Below are positions 37,263-48,428 of a stretch of 64,000 nucleotides of DNA, one piece after another. The stretch spans positions 12,704,447 through 12,768,446 of the forward strand of contig OX459100.1 of NCBI GenBank assembly GCA_949775045.1, in the 5' to 3' direction. Numbering within the stretch: position 1 is the first letter of the stretch; the number at the start of each line of letters is the position of its first letter. The notes beneath the pieces are model-generated. The model worked only from the letters and a program-made list of their open reading frames with translations. It was not told the origin of the DNA and ran no database searches. The stretch comes from Metridium senile (taxonomy: Eukaryota; Cnidaria; Anthozoa; Actiniaria; Metridiidae). A program made the translations under genes and the position numbers.

Positions 37263-38309
37263 ATTTGACTGAGTTGACAATAGATATGACTTAATAATTA
37301 AATACATATAGTAATCCAATTAAAAAAAAAAGTCAAGCTTTTTTTTATAACACCTTGTAAACATAATTATATCCAAATTGACTTTATTTCTGAATCAACA
37401 TATAACTTGATTTGATGACAATGCAACTGAATTTTAAGCAAGAACCTATTGATCAATGGGTTATTGTAGTAAAGACATGCTTTGTTTTGAACAGTATTAT
37501 TTTGGTCTCTAACTGTTAGTGTGTAATTAAGGAACATTACACATCTATTGATATGGTTAGAACAGTTGAATATTGTATTATAACTGTATGTAATATTTTG
37601 TTTTATCACATAAAAAGAGTGATTAGGTTTAACTTGTTGAACCTGAAAATAGTTCAAAAGTACAGCTGTCTTTACTACTATAAAGATATTGTCAGTGATT
37701 ACAGTTCACAGGTTTTAAAGAAAGATCACAAATGTACTACCCAAATGGTCATGTTGTCATACTATGACCAAGTATAAGGGAGTAGTTAATCATATTATCA
37801 ATAACATGGATGACAGAATAATTAAAAAAGATAAAAGGTGTGTGTTAAAGCCTCATCTTCACCCAAGATCCTCTGAATTATTTTTGTGTACTGTTACACA
37901 AAAATATATTATTGTGTACAAAAAGCCTGGTAATTTATTAGTCTTATTTTAATCCTTGATGTAGTACTTAAAAAAAGAATTCTTATTTCAGAACAAAAAA
38001 AATTGACAAAAAAGATTCTGGGTGAACAGAGGCATTTAATAGCACAATTGGTTCAACTACATACACTTTTCATTTAACAATATTAAGTTCAAGAATGAAA
38101 TGACTTAATTGTTATTGTGGATCATAACGTAATCATTAGCAAACAGCAACTAGAAGTAACGCAAAGACATATGCTGTATTTAACAACATAATAATATGAA
38201 TCTTGGTCACCAAAGTGTGCAACTACAAGTCATATTTAACCTTATCTCATTTGGTAACTTGTGAGTAACAGTGCCCATTTCAGGGTGTGTTAAAACTATA
38301 TGGGTTCAC
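37263..38309. other. Spacer between convergent transposon genes
   Basis: AT-rich DNA between the stop of the transposase and the stop of the ligase. It presumably contains both 3' UTRs. No other feature is seen. Confidence 0.5.
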
Positions 38310-40951
38310 CTAAACTTTCCCAAACCCAGGGGAATTCAACATACAGAACAGAAATTCTTCTTTGAATGACCCAAAACTTAATAATTTTTCAGTAACTGGA
38401 AAATACAACACATTTGAGCAAGTGCTAACATACAACTTCCGGTCTCCTTCGTGCATGAAGACAATAGAAGGCCTGGGGTGCAAACCCAAGGGTGGGATAT
38501 TTTTGCTTCCAGTAATGAAAGCTAATACAGCTTCAAGTGAAATGTGTACTGTACTGTAAGAAAGAGTATTGCCATCATAAATTTGAGTTTTTACCAGACC
38601 TTGCTCTACATCCTCTAAAAATTGATTCCAGTAAAATAGAATGGTCTTTTCATTTGTGTTTTTGTTACTTCCCTCGGGAGATAAATGAACAGAAAATAGG
38701 CTATCTATTAAGTCAGCCTTTAAAGCACTAGTAGTAAATTGTAAAATCTCTCTAGCCTCATGAGGGTGATCCCTTACGAGTTGTAAAACCCCAACATTAT
38801 CTAACCCATTAACAAATTGGTCAATTTCACAAAGGCAATGTGCTAATGTATAGTGTATTGTTGCTGCTCTTAAAATCTCAGTTTACTGGTTTTGTATACC
38901 CCATCTCAGGCAGTAATTCAGCAAAATTAGATGCAACTCTTTCTCCAAAAAGGTGTGGTTGTTCTATGCCATTTAGCTCTTTTAGTTTTTCCTTCACAGA
39001 TTTATTGGGAATGCTATCAAGAGAACACTTGACATACTTCACATTTCCATATAATATATAGTCAACAACAGGGGGACACAAGAACTGAGGGCCCACACTA
39101 CCATTAACTATTGCTAAAGCACAACACAAACCGTATTTAAAATAGTCGTTTTGCTGGAGCGCAACTAAATTATGAGCAAACACTTTACCCTTTCCCTCTT
39201 CTCCAAGGAATAATGATGAAGAATAAACTTCATTATGGAGAAGGGAAAAAAATTCCCTTTTGGGACCCCCATGGTCTACCCCTGCCTCACCCACAAACTC
39301 AATTTTGACATAACTGTTTTCTTGCAAATGTTCTTTCTGTATTCTGTTGCACTTTAGTTTTACGTCTTGCCACATCGAATTCCTTCTCACTTTAAACCTT
39401 ATATAGGACCTCTCCTCCATTTCTTTTGCTTTTGTTTCACATAAGGCTTCAAGATCATCTGAAAAAGTGTGACTTGTGGTTGTAGTTTCAGTTTCGACTT
39501 GACTGGCTGACCAACCCAAAGGTTCTACATCTTGATCTGTTTCATCAGAATCATAAAGGATATCCCCATACTGACGATGGAGATACATATAGTCGAGGTT
39601 GCTTGCAGATGGCTGAGAAAGAGTGGATGAGCTTGATGCTAACACAGATGAGCCTCCTGAATCACTTGATGGTTTCCCAGCCTTGAGAACAAATTCAGAT
39701 ATATAATATGATTGTGTGTTTTTTTTTTAGCTTAAAGGGGCACTGTCGCGAGCTGTGCATGTGCGGGAACTCGCTTGTCATCTTGAAAACGTTGACCTTT
39801 AGAGCGAGCCAGTTTGTTTTGAAATTTCCATCGATCGTATCTCAGCCATCCTTAATGGTATGCACTTCAAATTTGTTTTATAAACTAACAATTTATAGAA
39901 AAGTACTTTAGAACTTCTATTTTGACTTTTCAAACTTATTTGTGCGAAATATTTTCGATGGATTTGTGAGTTGGTCGAATGTAATATAAAGCCAGCGGAG
40001 AAGAAGCTAATTTTGCAAAAGAAGCATTTGATTTCACAAGAAAAGGCTTTTGAACACAACAAAAATACATTGTTCATTTAAACCGATCAATAATTATGGT
40101 TGCAAGATATTTCTGACTTTCTCAAGCAAAAACAAACTAAAATCTACAATCAAAACAAATCATTCGGGCATCTCTAGTTTGCACATGCGCATCTCATGAC
40201 AGTGTCCCTTTAAAAGTACTGCATATAACTACTTTCAGGGATTGACAATTTATCCTAGTCAAAAGTCAACGCAACCTGTAATTAGGCTCTAACCTGGGAA
40301 ATCATCACATTTGAGGTTCTTGCCAGGGAAGTACTCACAACTGTAGAGAACACTTTATTACAGGTGGGACATTTCGCTTCTGAGTCGCAAGTAGCCAGCC
40401 ATTCCTTTAGACAGACATCATGAAAAATGTCTGAACACGTGTTAGGTGTAGCAGCAATTTCTTCTGTTGTTATTTTCTCCAAACAGATTGTACAGGAGTG
40501 TGTAGGCACCACGGCCTGTTTATTTTCACTTGAAGCACAACCCTACAAATATTATTGCAAAAACTTAATGGAATATTATTCCAATATAATGGAAAAAGAT
40601 TATTCATTGTGGTGAATAATATAAAAAGGTATGTATATATTCTATTCGTTTTTCTCACAAAAACCGCGACGTTTTTATCTGCTCATCGACTATCGCATGA
40701 TGAAGACTTGTAGTTTGCAGTCAAAACGTCGAGCAATAACTCATTAATAATTCCATCAATTACACATCAATTTCCTCTGCTTTGTAAAAGGACAGCAATA
40801 GTAAACAAAGCCTTAAAAGCCTAAAACATTGGTCATTTGCTGCTCTTTCCTTGTTTTAGCAGTAGCTTACCTGATCTTCAAATGGACTTTTCATTAAATC
40901 CTCGTCTTCACTACTTTCCGTCACGTCGATAACTGGCATTTCAGAGAACAT
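38310..40951 (-). CDS. RING-HECT E3 ubiquitin ligase (transposon-borne)
   Basis: Exons 40951-40871 (MFSEMPVIDVTESSEDED), 40542-40294 and 39681-38310. Exon 2 is a RING-H2-like finger (CTICLEK, then CSDIFHDVCLKEWL and KCPTC); the usual first His of the central pair is Asp. Exon 3 holds a Ser-rich stretch, an acidic linker and a full HECT domain: N-lobe IEFVGEAGVDHGGPKREFF and LPEMGYTKP, C-lobe HISLEAVLAFITGSKNIPPL, and the catalytic Cys in YVSTCSNVLYFP (codon 38418-38420), ending NSPGFGKV. HECT enzymes carry ubiquitin on that Cys before transfer. The layout resembles G2E3-like ligases, which are highly multicopy in fish and cnidarians. One surplus base at about 38881-38886 throws the frame, so a naive reading stops at 38878 and loses the C-lobe. 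This is either a pseudogene lesion or a sequence error. Confidence 0.85.
39736..40209. mobile_element. TTAA-flanked MITE in the ligase intron
   Basis: Ends aggggcactgtc and gacagtgtccct are flanked by TTAA on both sides (39732-39735, 40210-40213). Subterminal gtgcatgtgcg/gcacatgcgca are also inverted. TTAA duplication suggests piggyBac- or Kolobok-type mobilisation. It inserted into the transposon after that had arrived. Confidence 0.8.
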
Positions 40952-41073
40952 CAAGTCCGTTTTTGTGCAAATATAAAGAGTGATTCTTGTTATACGGGCG
41001 TCCAACCTCCTCCTTGTATTTTTTCTAACACAAAGGCATCGTTGGTGCCTGGCAAGTACTTGACCTCACTGCC

Positions 41074-41408
41074 ATTTTTGTTTGTTTGCGTGTAATGTTT
41101 TTTTGTTTGTGGACTATGTTTTATTATGTTTTATTTATTTTTTATTGCGAGTAACTACATTTGTGTAGCGAGGTTTCTTTTTTGATTGCTGGATTTATCT
41201 TTATTTTTGTAAAATATTTTTACGGTGCAATACATATATTTTTATTTGTGTTGAGCCTTCTGGGCTTCTATCATTTTTTGATTTGTTGCAATTTTTTTTT
41301 GTTTGCGTGCGTGTGTTTTTTTTGCAGTTAGTTTTTGTTGTTGTATGTGTTCCTTTTTTTATTTGCTTCAATATATTTTTTATTTGTGTTGAGCCTTCTG
41401 GGCTTCCG
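41074..41408. repeat. Right terminal inverted repeat
   Basis: Inverted partner of 35626-35958; the outer end is ctgggcttccg followed by TA. The ligase ATG lies about 120 bp inside it. Confidence 0.9.
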
Positions 41409-41410
41409 TA

Positions 41411-42295
41411 CCATCTTCTTTCGAGCTCTCTGTTCTTTTTCTTTTGGCGGTCCAATTACCAATCCACTTCACCATCCACATGACCAATATTTATTGTAGT
41501 ATAATAATTAAATCCTGTAATTATAGGACTAATCAATTTAAATGGTGCAAAGCCCTCATTTGATAACATGCACCACCAACATCTAACAATTGTAAAACCT
41601 CGTTCAGCTAATCTAGTAATACCACAGTGGGAATTCTTGGAGCAGTTTCCACAATATTATCTAGAGTTAGGATTTAATTCAATGTCACGTGAAACCCGCG
41701 TGAAATAAGTAATTTTCGTGGAGAAATACAATAGCTCTCATTTTGAGTACAACATTTTATTGAATAAATGCATTTGGTATCATTACAATTTAACTTCGTC
41801 CTTGTTTTACTATAATAAGATTTACTTTTGAATAGATTATTAAGACTTACTCATGTTCTTGATTTGTGAATTAAACCATATTATCCATGGTTAAACCAAT
41901 GTTAACTGTTTTTCATTGCATTGGTATTTATAAATTTGTTTTGCCGGTTTTTCGACCATAGCTGTAGTTTCTTCGTTTGCCGCTGTAGGACAGTTTCCTC
42001 GCGATAAGAAGAAGAGGCGACCATATACTTGCTGATTTCTTCGTTTCTTGGAGCTAGGACAGCTTTCTTACGAATGGAATGCGCGTTGATATCCATTTTG
42101 TTTATGACTTGTGTGTCGCAAAGAATGCTGGGTGTTATGGCCTCGTTTTCAAAATCTTCGACGTCGTCAGAAAGCCAGTCTACTAGTAGTGAGTCTCAAC
42201 ACAGCAGCCCCAATATTGATTTGAAGACAAAACGCAAAAACATCGTTAGTACGTAGTTGTATTTGCTTTTTAAGTCATTGGTACCAAGAATTAAT
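41411..42295. other. Spacer, possible 5' exon on minus strand
   Basis: Mostly featureless. The minus strand holds an ATG-started 64-codon frame at 42096-41902 (MDINAHSIRKKAVLAPRNEE) with protein-like composition. It could be a first exon of the gene cut by the 5.8-kb transposon, but no donor can be fixed. Confidence 0.3.
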
Positions 42296-42299
42296 TATC

Positions 42300-42641
42300 A
42301 ACAGTCCTGTACCTGTAATTATCAACCCCCCCCCCCCCCCCAAAAAAAATATTCAACCTGAAATTTTACACCCCCGAAAAATACATGACATGCAAATTTC
42401 GAACACAAAAATCAAAATTAAATACCTCAAAACTGATTTATTGAATTAAACAGGCTCTTCTAATGCATGAGTTTGAATGAAACTTGTCCGTTAATGCCTT
42501 TTCGGAGATGTGAAAACCGAAAAAATACGAGTCTCTTTTTAACACCTAAAACAATACGTGGCAGGTCTGTCAAATAAATATGTCAGACCCCCCCCCCCCC
42601 CCCCCCCCGTCACTTAACCTCCTGAGTACATCGCCTGGGAT
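42300..42641. mobile_element. Poly-C element, copy 2 (reverse of 20875-21292)
   Basis: In the opposite orientation it shares the series caacctgaaattttacaccc, atgcaaatttcgaacac and ctcaaaactgatttattgaa with copy 1. It ends gagtacatcgcctggg, the same terminus. C-runs of about 18 and 23 bases lie near 42328 and 42587. The left terminus is missing. Confidence 0.7.
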
Positions 42642-43253
42642 AAATATATTCTTTGAAGCCCTTATTAAAAGAAGACCAGCCAAACATGATTGATGATTGA
42701 TGTTTGAATATTTAGAAATGCGTAGAGATCGCGTAACGCAATGTGTGCAGCGCCATTTTATTATATACTTTTATATAAAATACACATGCCAAACTCTCAT
42801 TATCTTTGTAAGTTGCTTATTTACACGTGCACTTTGTACTAATTAAGCTTCTGTAATTTTTGTAGTTTATAAGCACTGGTGATGGCGTTACTGCGCAGAA
42901 AAATGTATGTACAAATAAACCTTTCAGGTTGAAAACTCTTGTCTTTATTATAAAATTATCAGTTCTCTTTCACCATACTCCACATTATGACCTCATTATG
43001 CGTATCTCCTTTGCGCATGCGCAATACCACGTTTCAAAGTACCATTGTTATGCAAATTAACATGGTATAAAAAGACAGTGACCAGCAAGGCTCGTCCTCT
43101 TCTTCTTTCGTGCTGGCGCACTCAGGTAAGACCACGTTTCCTTTGGTTTTAAATTTTTATAAAGCCATTAGGTTATCGTCTTCTCAGATTTTGTACTGAG
43201 ACCTTTTTCTTTCTGTGTTGTATATTTCACACAGTTCCTGACGATAGATCAGC

Positions 43254-44126
43254 ATGCCGTCCTCACCCACGTGCGATAATGGCCGTCGTGATGAAGAAGA
43301 AAGGCTGTTGGACGAGGAGCCAACTGCCGAGTCTCAGCGTGACAACTCAGAGTACCTGAATAACCTGAAGGAACAACTCGGAATTGATACAATCCAAACA
43401 GCAATACAAAGTTTGACTTCTGCTCTTGCTAAGAGTAACGATAAAAGAAGTTCGCAACGGCACGAAGCTGGTCCAGCTCGTAAACGAAGCCGTACAGCTA
43501 ACGGTGAGGGTTTCGATCCCACCGAGCCTCTAGATACATCGTCTAACAGAGAGATTAACTCTGAATCGGACGGCGAGGAAGATGATTTGCCTCCCTCTAT
43601 CTTCAACGCGAACGAATCTAAGGGCCCAGAAGTTTCTGCGGCTTTAGCCAAACGAGTAAACGAAGCTTTCACGGTAAAACCTTTAGAAGGCAAAATGAAA
43701 TCTTTGATGGAGAAATACCAAACACCTTCTAACTGCGAATACATGTGTGTTCCCAGAGTAAACTCCACGTTGTGGAACGAGTTAGCCAAAAAGGCCCATC
43801 ATACTGATCTTGGGCTACAAGAAGCTCAAAAGGCAATCGTGAAGACGGGACAGATTATCGTCCAAATCACTGATGAGATGCTAAAAGCTAAGAAAAACAA
43901 AGAACAGATAAAGCCATCGAAGTATATTGGGCCTTTATCGGACGCCATCAATTTCCTTGGACACGCTGGTTATCAAACGTCGTTAAAGCGAAGAGAGTTG
44001 TTGAAACCGGAATTAAGCAAGAATTTTCAATCCTTGTGTTCCGCAACAGTCCCTATAACAAGCCAATTGTTTGGAGACGACCTCTCAAAGTTTGTGGATG
44101 ACATTGCAAAGGCTAATAGGTCCTAA
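43254..44126 (+). CDS. DIRS gag-like ORF1
   Basis: 290 codons starting MPSSPTCDNGRRDEEERLLD just after a 5' intron-like gtaagac/acacag pair (43126-43237), so a spliced leader is possible. The middle is acidic then basic (RKRSRTANGEGFD). The C-terminus is helical and Leu-rich, ending DDIAKANRS. An RG-rich tail (RRGRNRGFSRRPRNSSG) continues in another frame at 44150-44361, so the original protein was longer and has been cut by a frame break near 44125. It probably packages the element RNA. Confidence 0.8.
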   Translation: MPSSPTCDNGRRDEEERLLDEEPTAESQRDNSEYLNNLKEQLGIDTIQTAIQSLTSALAKSNDKRSSQRHEAGPARKRSRTANGEGFDPTEPLDTSSNREINSESDGEEDDLPPSIFNANESKGPEVSAALAKRVNEAFTVKPLEGKMKSLMEKYQTPSNCEYMCVPRVNSTLWNELAKKAHHTDLGLQEAQKAIVKTGQIIVQITDEMLKAKKNKEQIKPSKYIGPLSDAINFLGHAGYQTSLKRRELLKPELSKNFQSLCSATVPITSQLFGDDLSKFVDDIAKANRS

Positions 44127-44394
44127 TAAAGTGGCTACAAGGATCACTCAATCAACTGAGCCTCGCCGAGGCCGCAACCGTGGCTTTAGCCGTCGTCCGA
44201 GAAATTCTAGTGGCTATAATAACTATGATTATAACTCGGGTGGTAATTTTTTACGGCAAAGAGCCCCGTCGACTTGGTCGCGGGGACAACAACGAGATTC
44301 TCAACCAAAGTACAACCGGAACAGAAGTGCGTCGAAATCGCAATTCAACCGAGACAAGTAAACAATGTGAGTTTTCTTGGTAATGTTGGTAATT

Positions 44395-46200
44395 TAGCCA
44401 ACAAATTCAATGAGTGGTCTAAAATCACCTCGGACCCGTGGATTCTTGAAACTATCCAGGGTTACCGGCTGGAATTTGAGTCGACTCCATGGCAAAATGG
44501 TCCGCCTAAGACTCCCAATTATTCGGAGTCTGATTGCAGAAGTTGGCAAACTTCTGTCAAAAGGCGCCATTGAGCAAGTGATCTCACGGGCCAGGTGAAT
44601 TTGTCTCCACATTGTTTTTGGTCCCTAAAAAATCGGGTGATTTTAGACCAGTCATTAACTTGAAGCCGTTCAATAAATTTGTGCAACGCGCTCATTTTAA
44701 AATGGAGAGCATTGATCTTCTTAGCAGTTTGCTACAACCAGGGGATTATTTAGCCTCAGTTGATCTCAAAGATGCATATTTTAGTGTGAATATGGACCCT
44801 CGAGACCGAAAATATTTGAGGTTTTGTTGGAACTCTATTGTTTACGAGTTCACCCGCTTATAGCAATTCAAGTGATCAATGCTCTCAACATGCACGGGAA
44901 GTATGCGAGTTGTTGACGCGGGTTGGTTTTACCGTTAACAATATTAAATCGCAGCTTGTTCCATCACAACAAATTCAATTTCTTGGGTTTGTGGTGGATT
45001 CTGTTTCAATGACTTTGTCACTTCCAGCCGAGAAGGTTGAAACTATTATAAATTCTTGTCAAGGTCTTTTAAAGAACCGTTGTCCGTCGATTCGAGATAT
45101 CGCTCACGTGACTGGTTTATTAGTTTCAGCCTTCCGTGCCGTGAAATATTTACGCTTATTTTATCGCTCCATCGAATTCTGCAAATCGAATCTTATTTCT
45201 ATGGGTGCGAGTTATGAGGATCAAGCTAGTTTGAGCGCTACTGCTTGCGCCGATTTAAGTTGGGTAATTCATAATATTAAACATTTGAACGGTTTACCCA
45301 TCGTTCCTCCTGCTGTAGACTTGTATATTGAAAGTGATGCCAGCCTATCGGGCTGGGGGGCTTGTTGCAATAGCAGTGAGACCGGCGGTCTTTGGTCTCG
45401 TGTAGAAGCTAGTTATCACATAAACTATCTAGAAACCCTGGCTGCGTTTTTTTCTCTGAAATGCTTCGCAAGTAATGCTAGAGGCAAGCATGTCCAACTA
45501 AAGCTCGATAATACTACAGCGGTATTTTATATGAATAACATGGGTGGCATACGATCGCCCTCGTTAAATCGTCTGGCTAGGGAGATTTGGACATGGTGCA
45601 TATCCAAGGACATTTGGGTGTCGGCTGTTCACGTGCCTGGCGTGGATAACGACATAGCGGATTTTAGGTCACGCCATTTCAGTATTAATACTGAGTGGAG
45701 TTTGCACCCAAGTGTCTTTGAGTGGCTATGTCAGCGGACTTTTGAGCCTGACATTGATTTATTTGCGTCCAGGCTGAACGCGAAAGTGACTAGGTTCGTG
45801 TCCTGGTCACCAGATCCGTTTGCTTTTGCATGCGATGCATTTTCATTAGATTGGAGTAATTTTGAACCGTATGCTTTTCCTCCTTTCAGCCTGATCCCAA
45901 GAGTGCTGACTTATTTACGATTACACAGTGTTCAGAAGTTCCTCCTTGTAACTCCAGTGTGGCCATCGCAGGCGTGGTACCCAGCTGTGCTTCGGATGTT
46001 AATAGATCGTCCAATTCTCCTGCCAAGGTGGCCGAACCTTCTGCAGCTGCCCCATTCGTGTCAACTGCACCCGCTACGAGATCAAATTCAACTTGCCGCT
46101 TGGACGCTGTCAGGAACAGACTGTGCACCCAGGGAGTTTGTCGAAGGGCAACCGAGGTCATCTGTGAATCTTGGACCAAGGGAACGAGGAAACAGTACGA
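44395..46200 (+). pseudogene. DIRS reverse transcriptase-RNase H, RT core deleted
   Basis: RT motifs are present up to VPKKSGDFRPVINLKPFNKF and YLASVDLKDAYFSVNMDPRD, then YEFTRL runs directly into YSNSSDQCSQHAREVCELL. The segment that should hold the template-grip and the Y-x-D-D active site is absent, about 35-45 codons, with a frame change at 44861. Two further frame changes occur between 44500 and 44620. The DIRS-type RNase H is intact, with acidic residues in YIESDASLSGWG, INYLETLAAF, KLDNTTAVFY and DNDIADFRSR. It is non-functional as an RT. Confidence 0.88.
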
Positions 46201-47068
46201 GCCTGCGTGGTCCAAATGGGAGAGCTGGTGTATTGAACGGTCGGTTGATCCTTTTCAAGCAGCTGTGAACATTTTTCTGAATTTCCTGAACCATCTGTAT
46301 GAAGACGGAAAGGCTTATAGCACGATAAATACTTACCGTTCTGCAGTATCTAGTACTATAGAAGCAGTCACAGGAAAGCAGGTTGGATGTCATCATCTGG
46401 TGTCAAGATTTATGAAAGGGGTGTTTGTTGGGCGACCCCCTCAATCTAAGTACTCTACAGCATGGGACGTAAGCCAAGTAACAGAGTACTTACAGACTCT
46501 GTGCCCATTATCAGGCTTATCATTAAAGGAACTGACATTGAAAGTAGTTACACTGTTAGCGTTAGTGTCAGCTCAGAGATGCCAATCTCTTCATTTTCTG
46601 AACTTAAATAATATGTCTGTTATGGAAAAGCAAATTGTTTTTGTTATTAAGGATCGCGTGAAAACATCACGCCCAGGAAAGGACCACCAAAGGATTGTTA
46701 TTAGTAGTTTTTCTGACGATATACGTCTGTGTCCTTTCACTCATTTAAAAGAATACCTTAAAAGAACTGAGTCTTTAAGGTCTAATAATGATTATTTATT
46801 CATTTCATATTGTAAACCTTACAAAGAGGTGTGTTCTAGTTCTATTGCCAGATGGCTAAAAACTGTTTTATCGCTTTCGAATATAGACACTACAATATTC
46901 AAGGCGCATAGTTATCGAAGCGCAGTAGCCTCTAAAGCGCTACTTAAGGGAGCTTCTGTCTCAGATATAATGAAACTGGCAGACTGGTCGAGAGTTTCGA
47001 CATTTAATAAATATTATCGAAAACCTATTATTGGTTGTAATACGACAAGTAACGTTGTTTTGTTATAG
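45959..47068 (+). CDS. DIRS tyrosine recombinase
   Basis: It overlaps the end of the RT-RNase H frame, as is usual in DIRS elements. The first in-frame codon shown is a GTG, so the true start is unclear; good coding starts by about residue 30. An N-terminal core-binding domain (WTKGTRKQYEPAWSKWESWC) is followed by the catalytic domain with Arg in LVSAQRCQSL, HxxR in KAHSYRSAVA, a Trp in LADWSRVSTF at the second His position, and the nucleophile Tyr in FNKYYRKP. The frame is open to its stop. This enzyme integrates the circular DNA copy without staggered cuts. It is the best-preserved gene of this copy and may still be active in trans. Confidence 0.9.
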   Translation: MAIAGVVPSCASDVNRSSNSPAKVAEPSAAAPFVSTAPATRSNSTCRLDAVRNRLCTQGVCRRATEVICESWTKGTRKQYEPAWSKWESWCIERSVDPFQAAVNIFLNFLNHLYEDGKAYSTINTYRSAVSSTIEAVTGKQVGCHHLVSRFMKGVFVGRPPQSKYSTAWDVSQVTEYLQTLCPLSGLSLKELTLKVVTLLALVSAQRCQSLHFLNLNNMSVMEKQIVFVIKDRVKTSRPGKDHQRIVISSFSDDIRLCPFTHLKEYLKRTESLRSNNDYLFISYCKPYKEVCSSSIARWLKTVLSLSNIDTTIFKAHSYRSAVASKALLKGASVSDIMKLADWSRVSTFNKYYRKPIIGCNTTSNVVLL

Positions 47069-47946
47069 TTAGTCACCAAATAAAAAGTGTCGTTGCTGCG
47101 AGCCTTGGTGTCATTGCATCTATTTTGATGTTAATTTATTTGACATCGAGCTTTGAACACGCATAATGAGGTCATAATGTGGAGTATGGTGAAAGAGAAT
47201 TTTAAATTAGACAAGAGGTACACTTACCTTGCAGGATAATTGTAATTCTCTGAGCCATACGGAACATTATGACATATTTTCCCTCCCATTTATTTTTCAT
47301 TTCACGCGTCTGTTACCCTCCCTTTGTTCTTCGATGTCAAATATGATATGCGGTCTTGCACGAAAGAAGAAGAGGACGAGCCTTGCTGGTCACTGTCTTT
47401 TTATACCATGTTAATTTGCATAACAATGGTACTTTGAAACGTGGTATTGCGCATGCGCAAAGGAGATACGCATAATGAGGTCATAATGTTCCGTATGGCT
47501 CAGAGAATTACAATTATCCTGCAAGGTAAGTGTACCTCTTGTCTAATTTAAAATTTTCATTGCTCTATATCTTTAGAGGCACTTTACAGCCGTTCTCAGT
47601 CACACTTAAACATTGCTGTCTAGTCTAGACTTGATCTTCGTGCATGGACGTCAATCAACGATATTTCCAAATAATTACTATTCACCACCCTACCCCATTG
47701 TTCTCTCTCTGCACTAAATCACCGATTGCAGGGTACCCGCATCTGAAAGCAAAGACATCTAGTTATGTTGCAGTCCCCACTCAGCATTATTAGAAATATT
47801 GCAGTCCGCACTCTGCATTATTAGAAATATTGCAGTCCACATGTTCTATTTAGTGTGTATAACAAATAATGTTCATTCTAGTAAAGATCAGACTTAGAAT
47901 TAATTTACTAGAAAGCGGTTTTTGGCGAAAAAAGTCTTTGAGTACT

Positions 47947-48020
47947 AACGCCAGGATTCGAACCGAGATCTTCTGCTTTGCTGTATCCGCGCCTTAAGCC
48001 ATTTTACTACTGAGGCAACC
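47947..48020 (-). tRNA. tRNA-like sequence (pseudogene or SINE head)
   Basis: The minus strand has a B box, ggttcgaatcc, and an A-box-like gcctcagtagt about 40 bases upstream. Acceptor and anticodon stems pair poorly and no anticodon can be assigned. It is better read as a tRNA-derived relic than a working gene. Confidence 0.35.
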
Positions 48021-48079
48021 GTTGGAAAACTTGCAACAAAAACAAGTCTTAATGTCATCAATTGAATGAAATTATTACT

Positions 48080-48305
48080 AATTAGAGTTTGGTAAGCCTA
48101 TTGTTATTATATTCAAAGAGACAAGAAACCGCCGATGATTATGCAACAAAGAGAACAATAATGGGGCAGGCTACTGAATGGTAAATACATTTTCATTGGC
48201 TGATAACTAATTAAAGTTTGGTAAGCCTATTGTGATTATATTCAAAAACACAAGAAACCGCCGATTACTGTGCAAAAGATAGAATAATGGGGCAGGGTAT
48301 TGAAT
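48080..48305. repeat. ~115-bp tandem duplication
   Basis: Two copies share gtttggtaagcctattgt, ttatattcaaa and acaagaaaccgccgat, and end aataatggggcagg. Confidence 0.85.
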
Positions 48306-48317
48306 AGTAATTATACT

Positions 48318-48428
48318 AGATAATCACTTCGGCAATCAGCATTCGTGGGTATATTGCAGGCAGCTGAGGGCGTAGCCCGAAGCTGCCTGCAATATACCCA
48401 CGAATGCTGCGTGCCTCAGTGATTATCT
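48318..48428. repeat. Hairpin, 48-bp arms
   Basis: agcattcgtgggtatattgc pairs with gcaatatacccacgaatgct around the loop gagggcgtagcccga; the outer arms pair ataatcact with agtgattat. Confidence 0.9.

Larger units (their letters stand above)
35626..41408. mobile_element. 5.8-kb DNA transposon carrying transposase and RING-HECT ligase
   Basis: Two ~333-bp inverted repeats (35626-35958 and 41074-41408) begin cggaagcccag and end ctgggcttccg. They are flanked by TA on both sides, the simplest target duplication I can find. Inside, a plus-strand DDE transposase starts 71 bp from the left repeat. A minus-strand RING-HECT gene starts about 120 bp from the right repeat. The two are convergent, so each repeat probably supplies a promoter. 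A ~1-kb spacer separates the 3' ends. The transposase is open throughout; the ligase has one frameshift. A younger MITE sits in the ligase intron. Confidence 0.85.
42963..47553 (+). mobile_element. DIRS-type tyrosine-recombinase retrotransposon
   Basis: Inverted terminal repeats of ~131 bp match at 42983-43113 and 47358-47488. An internal complementary region at about 47164-47274 joins the complement of the left end (cataatgtggagtatggtga) to that of the right end (aggtacacttaccttgcagg). This is the diagnostic DIRS layout used to rebuild the element through a circular DNA. In order it encodes a gag-like protein, RT-RNase H and a tyrosine recombinase; it has no integrase and no target duplication. 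Confidence 0.92.

Noticed and set aside
38878..39645. HECT protein ending at 38878
   Set aside because: The stop is caused by a frame change; the C-lobe continues to 38310.
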